Shown: positions 7,880 to 15,023 of the stretch, in pieces
Layout: the number at the start of each line of letters is the position of its first letter
Position numbering within the stretch: the stretch's first letter is position 1
NCBI GenBank assembly: GCA_003444595.1
Contig: DLUO01000152.1
Location: 1-17,864, forward strand
Direction of reading: 5' to 3'
DNA: 17,864 bases
Source of the DNA: Bacillota bacterium
GTDB taxonomy: Bacteria; Bacillota; Dethiobacteria; DTU022; UBA8154
Position numbers and translations under genes: made by a program
Notes under the pieces: generated by a model
Database searches by the model: none
Told to the model about the DNA's origin: nothing
The model's input: the letters and a program-made list of their open reading frames with translations, nothing else

Positions 7880-8121
7880 CGAAGAAAGCGCAGTATATCC
7901 GTCCTTTAAAAAGGGAAATGCGTCGGGAAATTTTCATGAAACAGGCTTTAAACCACCACCAGGAATAAAATTTACGGGATAGAGCAAGATTCAGGAGTTC
8001 AAAGCTTTGAGCGGGCTAATTTAATTGAAATAATTTCCTTTAATTGTTGTCAGCCTGCTAAATGGCCTCTCAAGTTTTGAAGTTTGTAAAAGCAAATAAA
8101 TAGAAAACGGAGGAAACGATT

Positions 8122-8967
8122 TTGAAACACTTTGATTTCAGTGCCGGTGCAATCCTCAGAGAAGTGGCTGAACAGCTTCAGGTTGCTTTAGGAGATAAAA
8201 TAGATACTCTAACCATAGAAAGAGCAGTTTTCGGTTTATTTTTTACAGGTGTTAAGTTGAATACCGGTCATGGCGGCCTGTGTTTTACACCTATCAAAAA
8301 TATTCCTGAAGCGGTATGTTGTCCCAGTTCAGCCAGGGCCATGCCCAATTCGGGACAGTTAAAAGGGGAAAAAGCAACTGCTATTTTAGACAAAATGTTT
8401 TTGGGAAACCCATTAAGAAAAGCTTTAGGAATCGCAACCCTCAATGCTTTGTCCGCCGTTTGCTGGGATAATAGCCCTGCGGGTAATTATACTGTTCAAA
8501 GGGGGGTTGATCCCCTTGATGGAGCAATGATTCCTGATGATGCCTATGTAGTAGTAATGGGTGCCCTGATCCCCTATTTAAAAATGTTGAAACTAAGAGG
8601 CAAAGAATTTACGATTTTAGAGCTCGATCCTGCCACATTAAAACCCGATGAGATGAATTTTTATGTGCCTGCGGAAAAAGCGCCGGAAATAATTCCCCGG
8701 GCGGATTGGCTGATTATTACAGGTACAACCCTGATTAATGATACTTTGGATGAAATTCTCAGTTTGATAAAGCCCGGTGCGCATGTAATTGTTGTCGGAC
8801 CCACAGCCAGCATGCTGCCGGAAGCATTTTTCCGCCGGGGGGTTAAGGCTTTGGGCGGTATTATCGTGACAAAGGCCGACGAACTTTTGGATATTATTAG
8901 CGAGGCAGGATCCGGTTACCACTTTTTTGGCAAGTTTGCGGATCGGGTTGTTTTCAGGGAAAAATAA
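8122..8967 (+). CDS. DUF4213/DUF364 family protein
   Basis: The TTG start at 8122 has SD GGAGGAAACG about 5 nt upstream. The 281-residue soluble protein shows both parts of the family: an N-terminal DUF4213-like region (about 1-105, including FFTGVKLNTGHGGLCFTP and PLRKALGIATLNALSA), then a Rossmann-like DUF364 region (about 125-260, including VVVMGALIPYLKML, ILELDPATLKP, ADWLIITGTTLINDT and HVIVVGPTASMLPEAF). The family has been proposed to bind heavy metals or to act in corrinoid or metal metabolism; its reaction is not known. The gene is followed 63 nt later by a FecCD-type importer and shares its direction, so it probably acts on that importer's cargo. The 242 nt before it (7880-8121) hold no gene that I can support. 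Confidence 0.87.
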   Translation: MKHFDFSAGAILREVAEQLQVALGDKIDTLTIERAVFGLFFTGVKLNTGHGGLCFTPIKNIPEAVCCPSSARAMPNSGQLKGEKATAILDKMFLGNPLRKALGIATLNALSAVCWDNSPAGNYTVQRGVDPLDGAMIPDDAYVVVMGALIPYLKMLKLRGKEFTILELDPATLKPDEMNFYVPAEKAPEIIPRADWLIITGTTLINDTLDEILSLIKPGAHVIVVGPTASMLPEAFFRRGVKALGGIIVTKADELLDIISEAGSGYHFFGKFADRVVFREK

Positions 8968-8989
8968 AAGCAACGTACGTGAAGAGCCA

Positions 8990-9015
8990 GGAACGGGCAA
9001 TATTCCCACTGTTCC
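8990..9015 (+). promoter_or_regulatory. Hairpin just before the FecCD permease SD
   Basis: GGAAC (8990-8994) pairs with GTTCC (9011-9015), and an inner GGG (8995-8997) pairs with CCC (9005-9007) with a 3-nt bulge. It ends next to the SD AGAGAGG (9016-9022). It could act as an mRNA-stability or translation element; there is no T-run, so it is not a terminator. Confidence 0.3.
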
Positions 9016-9030
9016 AGAGAGGCTTTGGCA

Positions 9031-10056
9031 ATGGTTAAACCTATCGGCAATAAAAAATATGGTCTAACAATAGCAATATTGTCCTGTTTTATCATCGGGT
9101 TGTTCTTTGTTTCATTTTTAATCGGCCGTTATTCTATACACCCCCGGACTGTTTTGGATATTATTCTTTCAAATTTTATAGACATCGAGGCATATTGGCA
9201 GGATGATTTAGATCTTGTGGTTATGCAGGTCAGATTGCCCAGAATAATGTTGGGCATATTAGTCGGCGGCGCTTTATCTGTTTCCGGGGCATCTTACCAG
9301 ACTCTTTTTAAAAATCCCATGGCCGCGCCGGATATTTTGGGGGTATCAGCAGGAGCGGGTTTCGGTGCTGCCCTGGCCATGTTATGGAATTCAAGCTGGT
9401 GGCAGGTACAAATATTTGCCTTTGTGTTTGGTTTAATTGCTGTAACTGCCACTTACTTGATCGGAAGTGTTTTTTCAAGACATGAGATTACGGTTTTAAT
9501 TTTAGCCGGGATAGTAGTATCCAGTTTTTTTCAGGCTTTGTTATCCATCGTTAAAACCCTGGCAGATACAGACACACAACTGCCGTCCATCACCTTCTGG
9601 TTAATGGGCAGCCTGGGGAAGGGAACAAGTGAATCTGTGCTTTTAATGCTGCCTGCCCTGGGTATCTCTCTGGCTGTTTTGTTCATTTTCCGGCATCATA
9701 TCGATGCTTTAGCGGCAGGTGAGGATGTAGCTGCCACTATGGGAGTTAATGTCCAACTGATGAAAACGGTTACGGTTTGCTGTTCTACGCTGATGACCGT
9801 ATCTGCCGTCAGCATTTGCGGAATAATTGGCTGGGTCGGGATGGTAGTCCCCCATATTTCCAGAATGCTGACCGGCTCCAGTTTTCCCAGGCTGATTGTC
9901 ACTTCATTTCTTGTGGGCGGCAGTTTTTTATTGATCATCGATAATGTTGTTCGCGGCGTAAAAGGTGTGGAACTTCCCCTGGGGGTGCTTACGGCCCTGG
10001 TAGGAACTCCGGTCTTTGTTATACTCCTGTCAAGGGTTAAAAAAGGGTGGTCATAA
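9031..10056 (+). CDS. FecCD/BtuC-family ABC transporter permease
   Basis: The ~341-residue polytopic membrane protein belongs to the FecCD/BtuC group: RLPRIMLGILVGGALSVSGASYQTLFKNPMAAPDILGVSAGAGFGA is near-diagnostic (residues about 71-116), and GIIGWVGMVVPHISR appears later. Start ATG 9031 is preferred over the in-frame TTG at 9025 because AGAGAGG (9016-9022) is 8 nt away. Members import ferric siderophores, haem, cobalamin or, for MolB, molybdate. The stop codon overlaps the start of the ATPase gene by 1 nt (ATAATG). The DUF364 neighbour and the Mo/W setting make a metal or oxyanion substrate plausible, but sequence alone does not decide. Confidence 0.92.
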   Translation: MVKPIGNKKYGLTIAILSCFIIGLFFVSFLIGRYSIHPRTVLDIILSNFIDIEAYWQDDLDLVVMQVRLPRIMLGILVGGALSVSGASYQTLFKNPMAAPDILGVSAGAGFGAALAMLWNSSWWQVQIFAFVFGLIAVTATYLIGSVFSRHEITVLILAGIVVSSFFQALLSIVKTLADTDTQLPSITFWLMGSLGKGTSESVLLMLPALGISLAVLFIFRHHIDALAAGEDVAATMGVNVQLMKTVTVCCSTLMTVSAVSICGIIGWVGMVVPHISRMLTGSSFPRLIVTSFLVGGSFLLIIDNVVRGVKGVELPLGVLTALVGTPVFVILLSRVKKGWS

Positions 10057-10841
10057 TGCTAAAGGTGCAAGGTTTAAGTTTTTCTTATCATCGGGACAAG
10101 GAAGTATTAAAGGACATCTCCTTTCAGCTTGATCGGCATGATATTTTATGTTTATTGGGCCCAAACGGAACGGGAAAGACGACGATGCTCAGGTGTTTAT
10201 TATCATTAAATAAGATAAAAAGAGGCAGTATTGAAATCGACGGCGTTGATCTTACGAAAGCCAGTGCCAGAGAGAGGGCTGAAATGGTAGCTTATGTTCC
10301 GCAGGCTAGTGAAATGGCTTTTCCTTATGAGTCATTTGAGGTTGTTTTGATGGGGAGAATTGCCCATCTGCCAACCGGTGGGAACCCTACGGCTAGAGAT
10401 AAGGCTATAGCTTATGAGGTAATGGAAAGATTAGGGATTACTCATTTAATCCACAAGGATTTTAACCGGATGAGCGGCGGAGAAAAACAGATGATTTTAG
10501 TTGCCAGGGCTTTGGTTCAGCAGTCCAGGATTCTTGTTATGGACGAGCCTACGGCAAATTTAGATTACAGTAATCAAGTTAAAATACTGCAGGTAATTAG
10601 AGATTTAGCGGAAGAGGGATATGCAATTTTAATGGCCTCCCATTTTCCAAACCATGCCTTTCTTGCCTGTAATAAAGTCGCCCTGATGAGGGATGGAGTA
10701 ATTATAGCGCAGGGGAATCCGGAAGATATAGTAACTACGGAAAATTTAACCAGATTATATCAAACCCCGGTTTGTGTAACAGAGGCGGTATTAAAATTTA
10801 CAAGATCAGTAACCAAGGTGTGTGTTCCGGTTATGGTATAA
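10056..10841 (+). CDS. FecE/BtuD-family ABC transporter ATP-binding protein
   Basis: The 261-residue ATPase has Walker A GPNGTGKT (35-42), Q-loop AYVPQASEMAFPYESFEVVLMGR (~78-100), signature MSGGEKQM (138-145), Walker B ILVMDEPT (158-165) and switch His in LMASHFPNHAF. The FecE-like 'PYESFEVVLMGR' segment and lack of a TOBE domain pair it with the FecCD permease. ATG 10056 overlaps the permease stop; AAGGGTGG ends about 5 nt upstream within the permease gene, so translation is coupled. An upstream in-frame GTG (10047) lies within that SD and is rejected. Confidence 0.92.
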   Translation: MLKVQGLSFSYHRDKEVLKDISFQLDRHDILCLLGPNGTGKTTMLRCLLSLNKIKRGSIEIDGVDLTKASARERAEMVAYVPQASEMAFPYESFEVVLMGRIAHLPTGGNPTARDKAIAYEVMERLGITHLIHKDFNRMSGGEKQMILVARALVQQSRILVMDEPTANLDYSNQVKILQVIRDLAEEGYAILMASHFPNHAFLACNKVALMRDGVIIAQGNPEDIVTTENLTRLYQTPVCVTEAVLKFTRSVTKVCVPVMV

Positions 10842-10868
10842 CAAATAAAAAGACAAGGAGAGGAATTA

Positions 10869-11948
10869 ATGATAAAGAAACTAAACACCAAAATTGTTGC
10901 GCTGTGTGTGTCAATTATAATTATCCTATCTTTACTTACAGGTTGCGCAAGCCAAACGGTAAAAACGCCTGCCGAACCATCCGAGCCTTCAGAGCCTAGT
11001 ACACCGGAGACCCGCACGGTAGTGGATATGGCCGGAAGAACGGTCACCCTGCCGGCAGAAATAAACAGTATTGGAACATTTGGGTCCATTGGCGTGTTAA
11101 ATACCTTTGTGGAAACGATGGGAGTAGGTGAAAAGATCTGTAATAATATGTCTCCCCGTTTTACCAAGACAGACAAATGGAAATATCAGTATAAATTTGC
11201 GCCACAAATAGCGGAAGCTCCTGTTTTCCAAAAAGCTGATGAAGAAATTGACATGGAAGTTGTTCTAAAAACAAAACCGGATCTGTGTTTGGCGATGAGC
11301 AAGGAGATCGTTACGGTATTGGAAAATCAAGGATTTAATGTCATCTATCTGGAATGGAACGAAGATGAGGATGTTAAAAAATGTATTACCCTTTTAGGGG
11401 AAGTGTTGAACCAGGAAGACTTAGCCGAAGATTATATCAGATATTTTGATAGCATGGTCGCAGAGGCTGACGAATTGGTTAAGCATTTAAAAAAGGAAGA
11501 TAGGAAAAAAGTTGTTTATGGGGATATCATGGGGGGTAAACAGCCTCATGTAATTGCTGAGTGGTGGATTGCCAAAGCCGGTGGCATCAGTGTAACTGAT
11601 GATGGCAGAAAAGCAGGCTCACGCGAATATACGTTGGAAGATTTACTGCAATGGAATCCTGATTTGATGGTCGTATCAACAGCCTCCATGAAGGAAGATA
11701 TTCTCGCTGACAAAAGGATGTCCAATATTACTGCTGTTAAGAATGAAGCTATATATACAGCTCCAACAGTGGCCCATACCTGGGGCAACAGAACACCGGA
11801 GCAGCCCTTAACATTTATGTGGATGATGCAAAAATTATACCCGGAAATTAAATCGGAAGAGAGTTTGGCTGAGGATATCAGATATTTCTACAGCCATTTC
11901 TTTAACTATGAAATGAGTGATGAAGAAATAGCTGAAATTATTGGTTAG
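10869..11948 (+). CDS. FecB/BtuF-type substrate-binding lipoprotein
   Basis: ATG 10869 is preceded by AAGGAGAGG. The 359-residue protein has a signal peptide with a perfect lipobox, LLTGC (lipidated Cys about residue 26). A Pro/Glu/Ser-rich linker with PSEPSEPS repeats follows, then the class III binding fold beginning RTVVDMAGRTVTLPAEINSI. Later family segments are EVVLKTKPDLCLA, LEDLLQWNPDLMVV and VAHTWGNRTPEQPLTFMWMMQKLYPE. It should capture the cargo for the permease/ATPase pair just upstream. The family covers ferric siderophores, haem, corrinoids and molybdate (MolA), so the substrate is open. No terminator is obvious after the gene. Confidence 0.9.
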   Translation: MIKKLNTKIVALCVSIIIILSLLTGCASQTVKTPAEPSEPSEPSTPETRTVVDMAGRTVTLPAEINSIGTFGSIGVLNTFVETMGVGEKICNNMSPRFTKTDKWKYQYKFAPQIAEAPVFQKADEEIDMEVVLKTKPDLCLAMSKEIVTVLENQGFNVIYLEWNEDEDVKKCITLLGEVLNQEDLAEDYIRYFDSMVAEADELVKHLKKEDRKKVVYGDIMGGKQPHVIAEWWIAKAGGISVTDDGRKAGSREYTLEDLLQWNPDLMVVSTASMKEDILADKRMSNITAVKNEAIYTAPTVAHTWGNRTPEQPLTFMWMMQKLYPEIKSEESLAEDIRYFYSHFFNYEMSDEEIAEIIG

Positions 11949-11979
11949 TTTAAGGAAGCGAAAAGAGAGTTAGCTGTTC

Positions 11980-12131
11980 ATGGGAACAAATCTTTTTGGG
12001 ATGGGGGCCGTTGCTTTAACTTATTTCGTCAGCAACAGCATCAGCATGGGAAAATAATGGATTCAAGCTGGACCTTAAATATTGGCAGAAATAAGGCGGC
12101 TTTGATTAAATATGAGATAGGGAGTGGATAG
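11980..12131 (+). other. Two tiny overlapping ORFs upstream of moeA, unrecognised
   Basis: ATG 11980 opens a 25-codon frame (MGTNLFGMGAVALTYFVSNS..., partly hydrophobic) ending TAA 12055-12057. The TAATG there opens a second frame of 24 codons (MDSSWTLNIGRNKAALIKYE...) ending TAG 12129-12131. Neither has a convincing SD or family match. They may be debris of a lost gene or chance frames in the 186-nt gap between the FecCD operon and moeA. Confidence 0.15.
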
Positions 12132-12134
12132 ACA

Positions 12135-13373
12135 ATGACTCTTGACAGGAACCGTTATATGACCCGCGCCGAAGCCCTGCAGGCCTTAATCGAACGGTGG
12201 AAGCCCGAGCCGGCAAGAGAGACGGTCGTCCTTGCCCAGTCCCAGGGAAGAATCTGCGCAGGGGATGTTTTCTCACGCAACTGCCTGCCGGTCTGCCGTT
12301 CGTCACAGGTTGACGGCATCGCTGTGCGCTTTGCCGATTTTGAATCCGGGATGCCCCGTACCGAAAGCTGGATCAAAGACCGGGATTATGTGGTGGCAGA
12401 TACGGGAGACGATTTTGATGACCGTTTTGATACGGTCATCCGGGTAGAAGATTTGACCTATGATCATGCAGGCAGACTGCACATTTCCATCTCTGAACCC
12501 CTGCAAAAAGGGCAGTTCGTCAATCCCCGGGGCGCTCTCTTGCGCCCTGGGGAACTCCTGGTGCGCGCCGGTGCTACAATACGCCCTCTGCACCTTGGCC
12601 TGCTGGCAGCAGGTGGTGTGAGGGAGGTGCAGGTTGTTAAAAAGCCGCTGGTTGCTTTTATCCCCTCGGGCAACGAGCTGGTTCCACCAGGGGTGGAACC
12701 GCAGCGGGGACAGAACGTGGAATCCAACAGTATCATGGTCGCGGGGCTTCTGCAGGAATGGGGCGCAGAAACGCTTGTCTATCCGGTTGTCAAAGACCGC
12801 CTGCCGGATTTGCAGAGCAGCTTGGATGACGCCTTACAAAAGGCGGACATAGTGCTCCTTAACGGGGGATCGTCGAAGGGTAGAGAGGATTATGTTGCAA
12901 AGCTTTTACAAGAGCGCAGCAGCTTTTTTCAGCATGGCGTGGCATCTGTACCGGGAATACCGGTAGCTGTAGCCCTGGTAGAAGGAAAGCCTGTCATTAA
13001 CCTCCCTGGCCCTCCTTTTGCAGCTTTTTGTGCCATGGATTGGTGTGTACGCGCCCTGGTTTACCGTCAGCTTGGGCAAACGGTGCCGCAGCGCACGATT
13101 GTGCCGGCTGTTCTACAGGAAGATGTTAGCAAGCCAGCGCCTTTTGAGTTTTATTTACGCCTGAAGGTATTCAGAACTAAAGAAGGGTATTGCGCACAGC
13201 CCTTGACCATGAAAACCAGAAATGCCCGGGCAATGGCCGACTGCAACGCCCTGACGGTTCTTCCGGCAGGTATCGACTCGTGCGAAAGGGGCCAAACTGT
13301 ACGGGCAGAACTCCTATACGGCGAAGAGACGATTGATATGGTGACGGTTGACGGTAACATTAATGCCTTGTAA
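12135..13373 (+). CDS. moeA: MoeA, molybdopterin molybdenumtransferase
   Basis: MoeA inserts molybdate (or tungstate) into adenylylated molybdopterin in the cytoplasm, the last step of Moco synthesis before nucleotide attachment. ATG 12135 follows GGGAGTGG with about 7-nt spacing. The 412 residues equal the usual MoeA length. Visible features are an N-terminal domain with SSQVDGIAV (56-63, the usual SxMDG loop with Val for Met; D60 matches E. coli D59), PSGNEL (177-182), GQNVESNSIMVAGLLQEWGAE (192-212), LLNGGSSKGREDY (241-253, where D252 matches the catalytic Asp of the MPT-binding domain) and INLPGPPFAAF. The C-terminal domain IV covers about 320-412. It stands between two oxyanion transport systems and a second moeA starts at 17757, so it may serve Mo or W specifically. 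Confidence 0.92.
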   Translation: MTLDRNRYMTRAEALQALIERWKPEPARETVVLAQSQGRICAGDVFSRNCLPVCRSSQVDGIAVRFADFESGMPRTESWIKDRDYVVADTGDDFDDRFDTVIRVEDLTYDHAGRLHISISEPLQKGQFVNPRGALLRPGELLVRAGATIRPLHLGLLAAGGVREVQVVKKPLVAFIPSGNELVPPGVEPQRGQNVESNSIMVAGLLQEWGAETLVYPVVKDRLPDLQSSLDDALQKADIVLLNGGSSKGREDYVAKLLQERSSFFQHGVASVPGIPVAVALVEGKPVINLPGPPFAAFCAMDWCVRALVYRQLGQTVPQRTIVPAVLQEDVSKPAPFEFYLRLKVFRTKEGYCAQPLTMKTRNARAMADCNALTVLPAGIDSCERGQTVRAELLYGEETIDMVTVDGNINAL

Positions 13374-13490
13374 AAAGAATTATTGTAAGCTTAAGGGTTA
13401 TGTAAAAATGAAGCTATAAATACTCCGGACCGCCCCGGCTTCAAAAAACGTAACCTCCCGACACAAGTCAATATCCTGTTCAACCTCCAA

Positions 13491-13700
13491 TTTAGGCCGC
13501 AGCAAAAAGGCTGTGGCCTAAAAATATGATACAGAGGAAGGCCGGCTTCTCAAAATAATGAGCAGCTTCCTACCGATCTTCGGTTTTATGCTGTATGAGG
13601 CTGTTTTGTCCGTTGCCGCAGACCTATTGCTAAGATGAGGTCTGCGACTCATCAAATTTGCTTTAAAAGCTGCCGCAACCCAGCAAGGCTTAAATTTTTT
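13491..13700 (+). ncRNA. Candidate structured RNA in the moeA-regulator gap
   Basis: Gene-free stretch 13374-13858 contains a dense series of helices. TTTAGGCCGCAGC (13491-13503) pairs with GCTGTGGCCTAAA (13510-13522), 13 bp with one G-T. ATACAG (13529-13534) pairs with CTGTAT (13591-13596), enclosing GGAA/TTCC with GCT/AGC and CTCA/TGAG (13536-13570) plus ACCGA/TCGGT around TCT (13572-13584), which makes a three-way junction. CGCAGACCT (13617-13625) pairs with AGGTCTGCG (13638-13646). A weaker GCTG/CAGC hairpin (13669-13684) is followed by TTTTTT (13695-13700), a possible terminator. The strand is inferred from that T-run. It could be a small RNA, a riboswitch linked to molybdenum cofactor, or a decayed palindromic element. 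I could not match it to a known family by eye. Confidence 0.4.
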
Positions 13701-13708
13701 GTTGTTTA

Positions 13709-13741
13709 GCAGGAAAATATAACATTCTGCTCGAATATATA
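13709..13741 (+). repeat. 36-bp repeat, copy 3 (candidate operator upstream of the regulator gene)
   Basis: The copy starts GCAGGAAAATATAAC and ends GCTCGAATATATA. The last 13 bases are identical to copy 1 and the spacing between the two conserved ends is the same. It lies 118 bp before the regulator start codon, as expected of an autoregulated gene. The following bases extend to a 10-bp palindrome, AATATATATT (13734-13743). A TATAAC at 13718-13723 may be a -10 element, but no good -35 is visible. Confidence 0.55.
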
Positions 13742-13823
13742 TTGCAAGTCATAGAGTCATGATAAGTGCATATTATAGGTGCAAGTGGTGATAGAGGACG
13801 GATTGTGAGGATGGGAGGTGGGT

Positions 13824-13843
13824 TTTCAAGACATTACTTGAAA
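13824..13843 (+). promoter_or_regulatory. Inverted repeat abutting the regulator SD
   Basis: TTTCAAG (13824-13830) and CTTGAAA (13837-13843) form a 7-bp inverted repeat with a 6-nt spacer. The 3' arm overlaps the start of the SD AAAGGGGG (13841-13848). As RNA it would partly hide the SD; as DNA it has the size of an XRE-type operator. Which, if either, is unknown. Confidence 0.35.
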
Positions 13844-13858
13844 GGGGGCTTTTATACG

Positions 13859-14995
13859 ATGAAAAATTTGAAGGGGTCTGAAGTTATTCCGGAAAATTGT
13901 TTGCGTCAGGTCCGCCTGCAGGCGGGGCTTTCACAGGGGGAACTGGCAGACAGGGCCGGAGTGGCCAGGCAGACTGTGGGGGGTATTGAATCCAGGCAGT
14001 ATGGTCCTTCTCTGGCGGTAGCCTTCCGTCTGGCCAGTGCCCTGGGTAAGAAAATAGAGGATATTTTTCAAATGCCGGATATTATACCTGATGAAGTCCC
14101 GGCCGTTTGGTCCGGTATGGGGCAATTTCCGGAGGTCGGGGAAAAAATTCAATTGGCCCGCTTAACAGCGGACGGGCGGTATACGGCGTTTCCGGCAAAC
14201 CGTGACAGTCTGCAGATTGAAGCTAATGCCACGGTAGTTGGAATAGGCAGCAGCAAGGAAAGGCTGCTGGCCAAGATACTTGAACCCGAAGGTTTGACCG
14301 CACCGGCGGTACTTCTTGCCGGTTGCAGCCCCGCTTTAGCCCTGTTAAAACAAAGGCTGAACAATCATTACCGTGATGTAAGTATTTGCTGGATCAACAC
14401 CAACAGCATGGCTTCCCTGCAAGCCCTGGCTAAGGGCCTTATACACGGTGCCGGTGTCCATATTTATGATGAAGAGACCGGCGAATACAATCTTCCGATA
14501 GTCAAAAGGGTTTTGCAGCATACTCCCCATATGGTGGTTAATCTTTGTTACGGCGAGCAGGGCTTTGTTGTGGGTAGGGGTAATCCCAAAGGCATCTCCG
14601 GTTTTGGCGACCTTTGCCGCCAGGATGTCCGAATCGTCAACCGGGAACTGGGTGCGGAGACCAGGCGTCTTTTGGATTCCGGGCTCAAGCAAAACAGCCT
14701 GCTTCCAAGCCAGGTTGCAGGTTACAATTTTCAAGTGCAAACTCACCAGGAAGTAGTTCAGACGGTGGCTCTCGGTGGGGCTGACTGCGGCATCTCCCTC
14801 CGTCCTCTGGCACGATTGTATAAACTGGATTTCATCCCACTGACCAGAGAACGGTACGATCTTGTCTTTTTACTGGAAGATTTAGAGAAGCCCGGTGTCC
14901 AGGCTATCCTGGATTGCCTGCAGAAACACAATTTTTTACTGGCCCTGGAAGCATCGGGATATGACCCCGAAAGCACCGGCAAAGTTTTGACATAA
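13859..14995 (+). CDS. One-component regulator: XRE helix-turn-helix plus molybdate-binding-protein-like domain (COG1910 type)
   Basis: Start ATG 13859 is chosen for the SD AAAGGGGG 10 nt upstream; an in-frame ATG at 13766 would add 31 residues of poor quality. The 378-residue cytoplasmic protein begins with an XRE/Cro-type HTH (about 14-70: CLRQVRLQAGLSQGELADRAGVARQTVGGIES...). It ends in a periplasmic-binding-protein-like domain (about 150-375) with AGCSPALALL, HIYDEETGEYNLPIV, GRGNPKGISGFGDL, VNRELGAETRRLLD and GGADCGISLRPLA. This architecture is known as a sensor of molybdate-like ligands. The gene lies 28 nt before modA and copy 3 of the 36-bp repeat is upstream. I infer that it senses intracellular Mo/W oxyanion or a cofactor product and controls its own operon and the transporter operon at 4508. 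Confidence 0.87.
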   Translation: MKNLKGSEVIPENCLRQVRLQAGLSQGELADRAGVARQTVGGIESRQYGPSLAVAFRLASALGKKIEDIFQMPDIIPDEVPAVWSGMGQFPEVGEKIQLARLTADGRYTAFPANRDSLQIEANATVVGIGSSKERLLAKILEPEGLTAPAVLLAGCSPALALLKQRLNNHYRDVSICWINTNSMASLQALAKGLIHGAGVHIYDEETGEYNLPIVKRVLQHTPHMVVNLCYGEQGFVVGRGNPKGISGFGDLCRQDVRIVNRELGAETRRLLDSGLKQNSLLPSQVAGYNFQVQTHQEVVQTVALGGADCGISLRPLARLYKLDFIPLTRERYDLVFLLEDLEKPGVQAILDCLQKHNFLLALEASGYDPESTGKVLT

Positions 14996-15023
14996 CTAAA
15001 ATTTTTGAAAAGGATGGAGCGAA

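Noticed and set aside
7970..8050. Fourth copy of the 36-bp motif upstream of the DUF4213 gene (GCGGGCTAATTTA)
   Set aside because: Only part of the left half matches; the GAATATAT half is missing, so the match is no better than chance in AT-rich DNA.
13491..13522. 13-bp hairpin as a terminator for moeA
   Set aside because: It is followed by A-rich sequence rather than a T-run on the + strand, and no convergent gene exists that would use it on the other strand.
13766..13858. Extended N-terminus of the regulator from ATG 13766
   Set aside because: The extra 31 residues precede the normal XRE start, contain the inverted repeat and SD of ATG 13859, and show no family similarity.
13374..13858. 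CRISPR array, tRNA or insertion sequence in the long gap
   Set aside because: No regular direct repeats with spacers, no cloverleaf with CCA-type end, and no transposase frame or terminal repeats were found.
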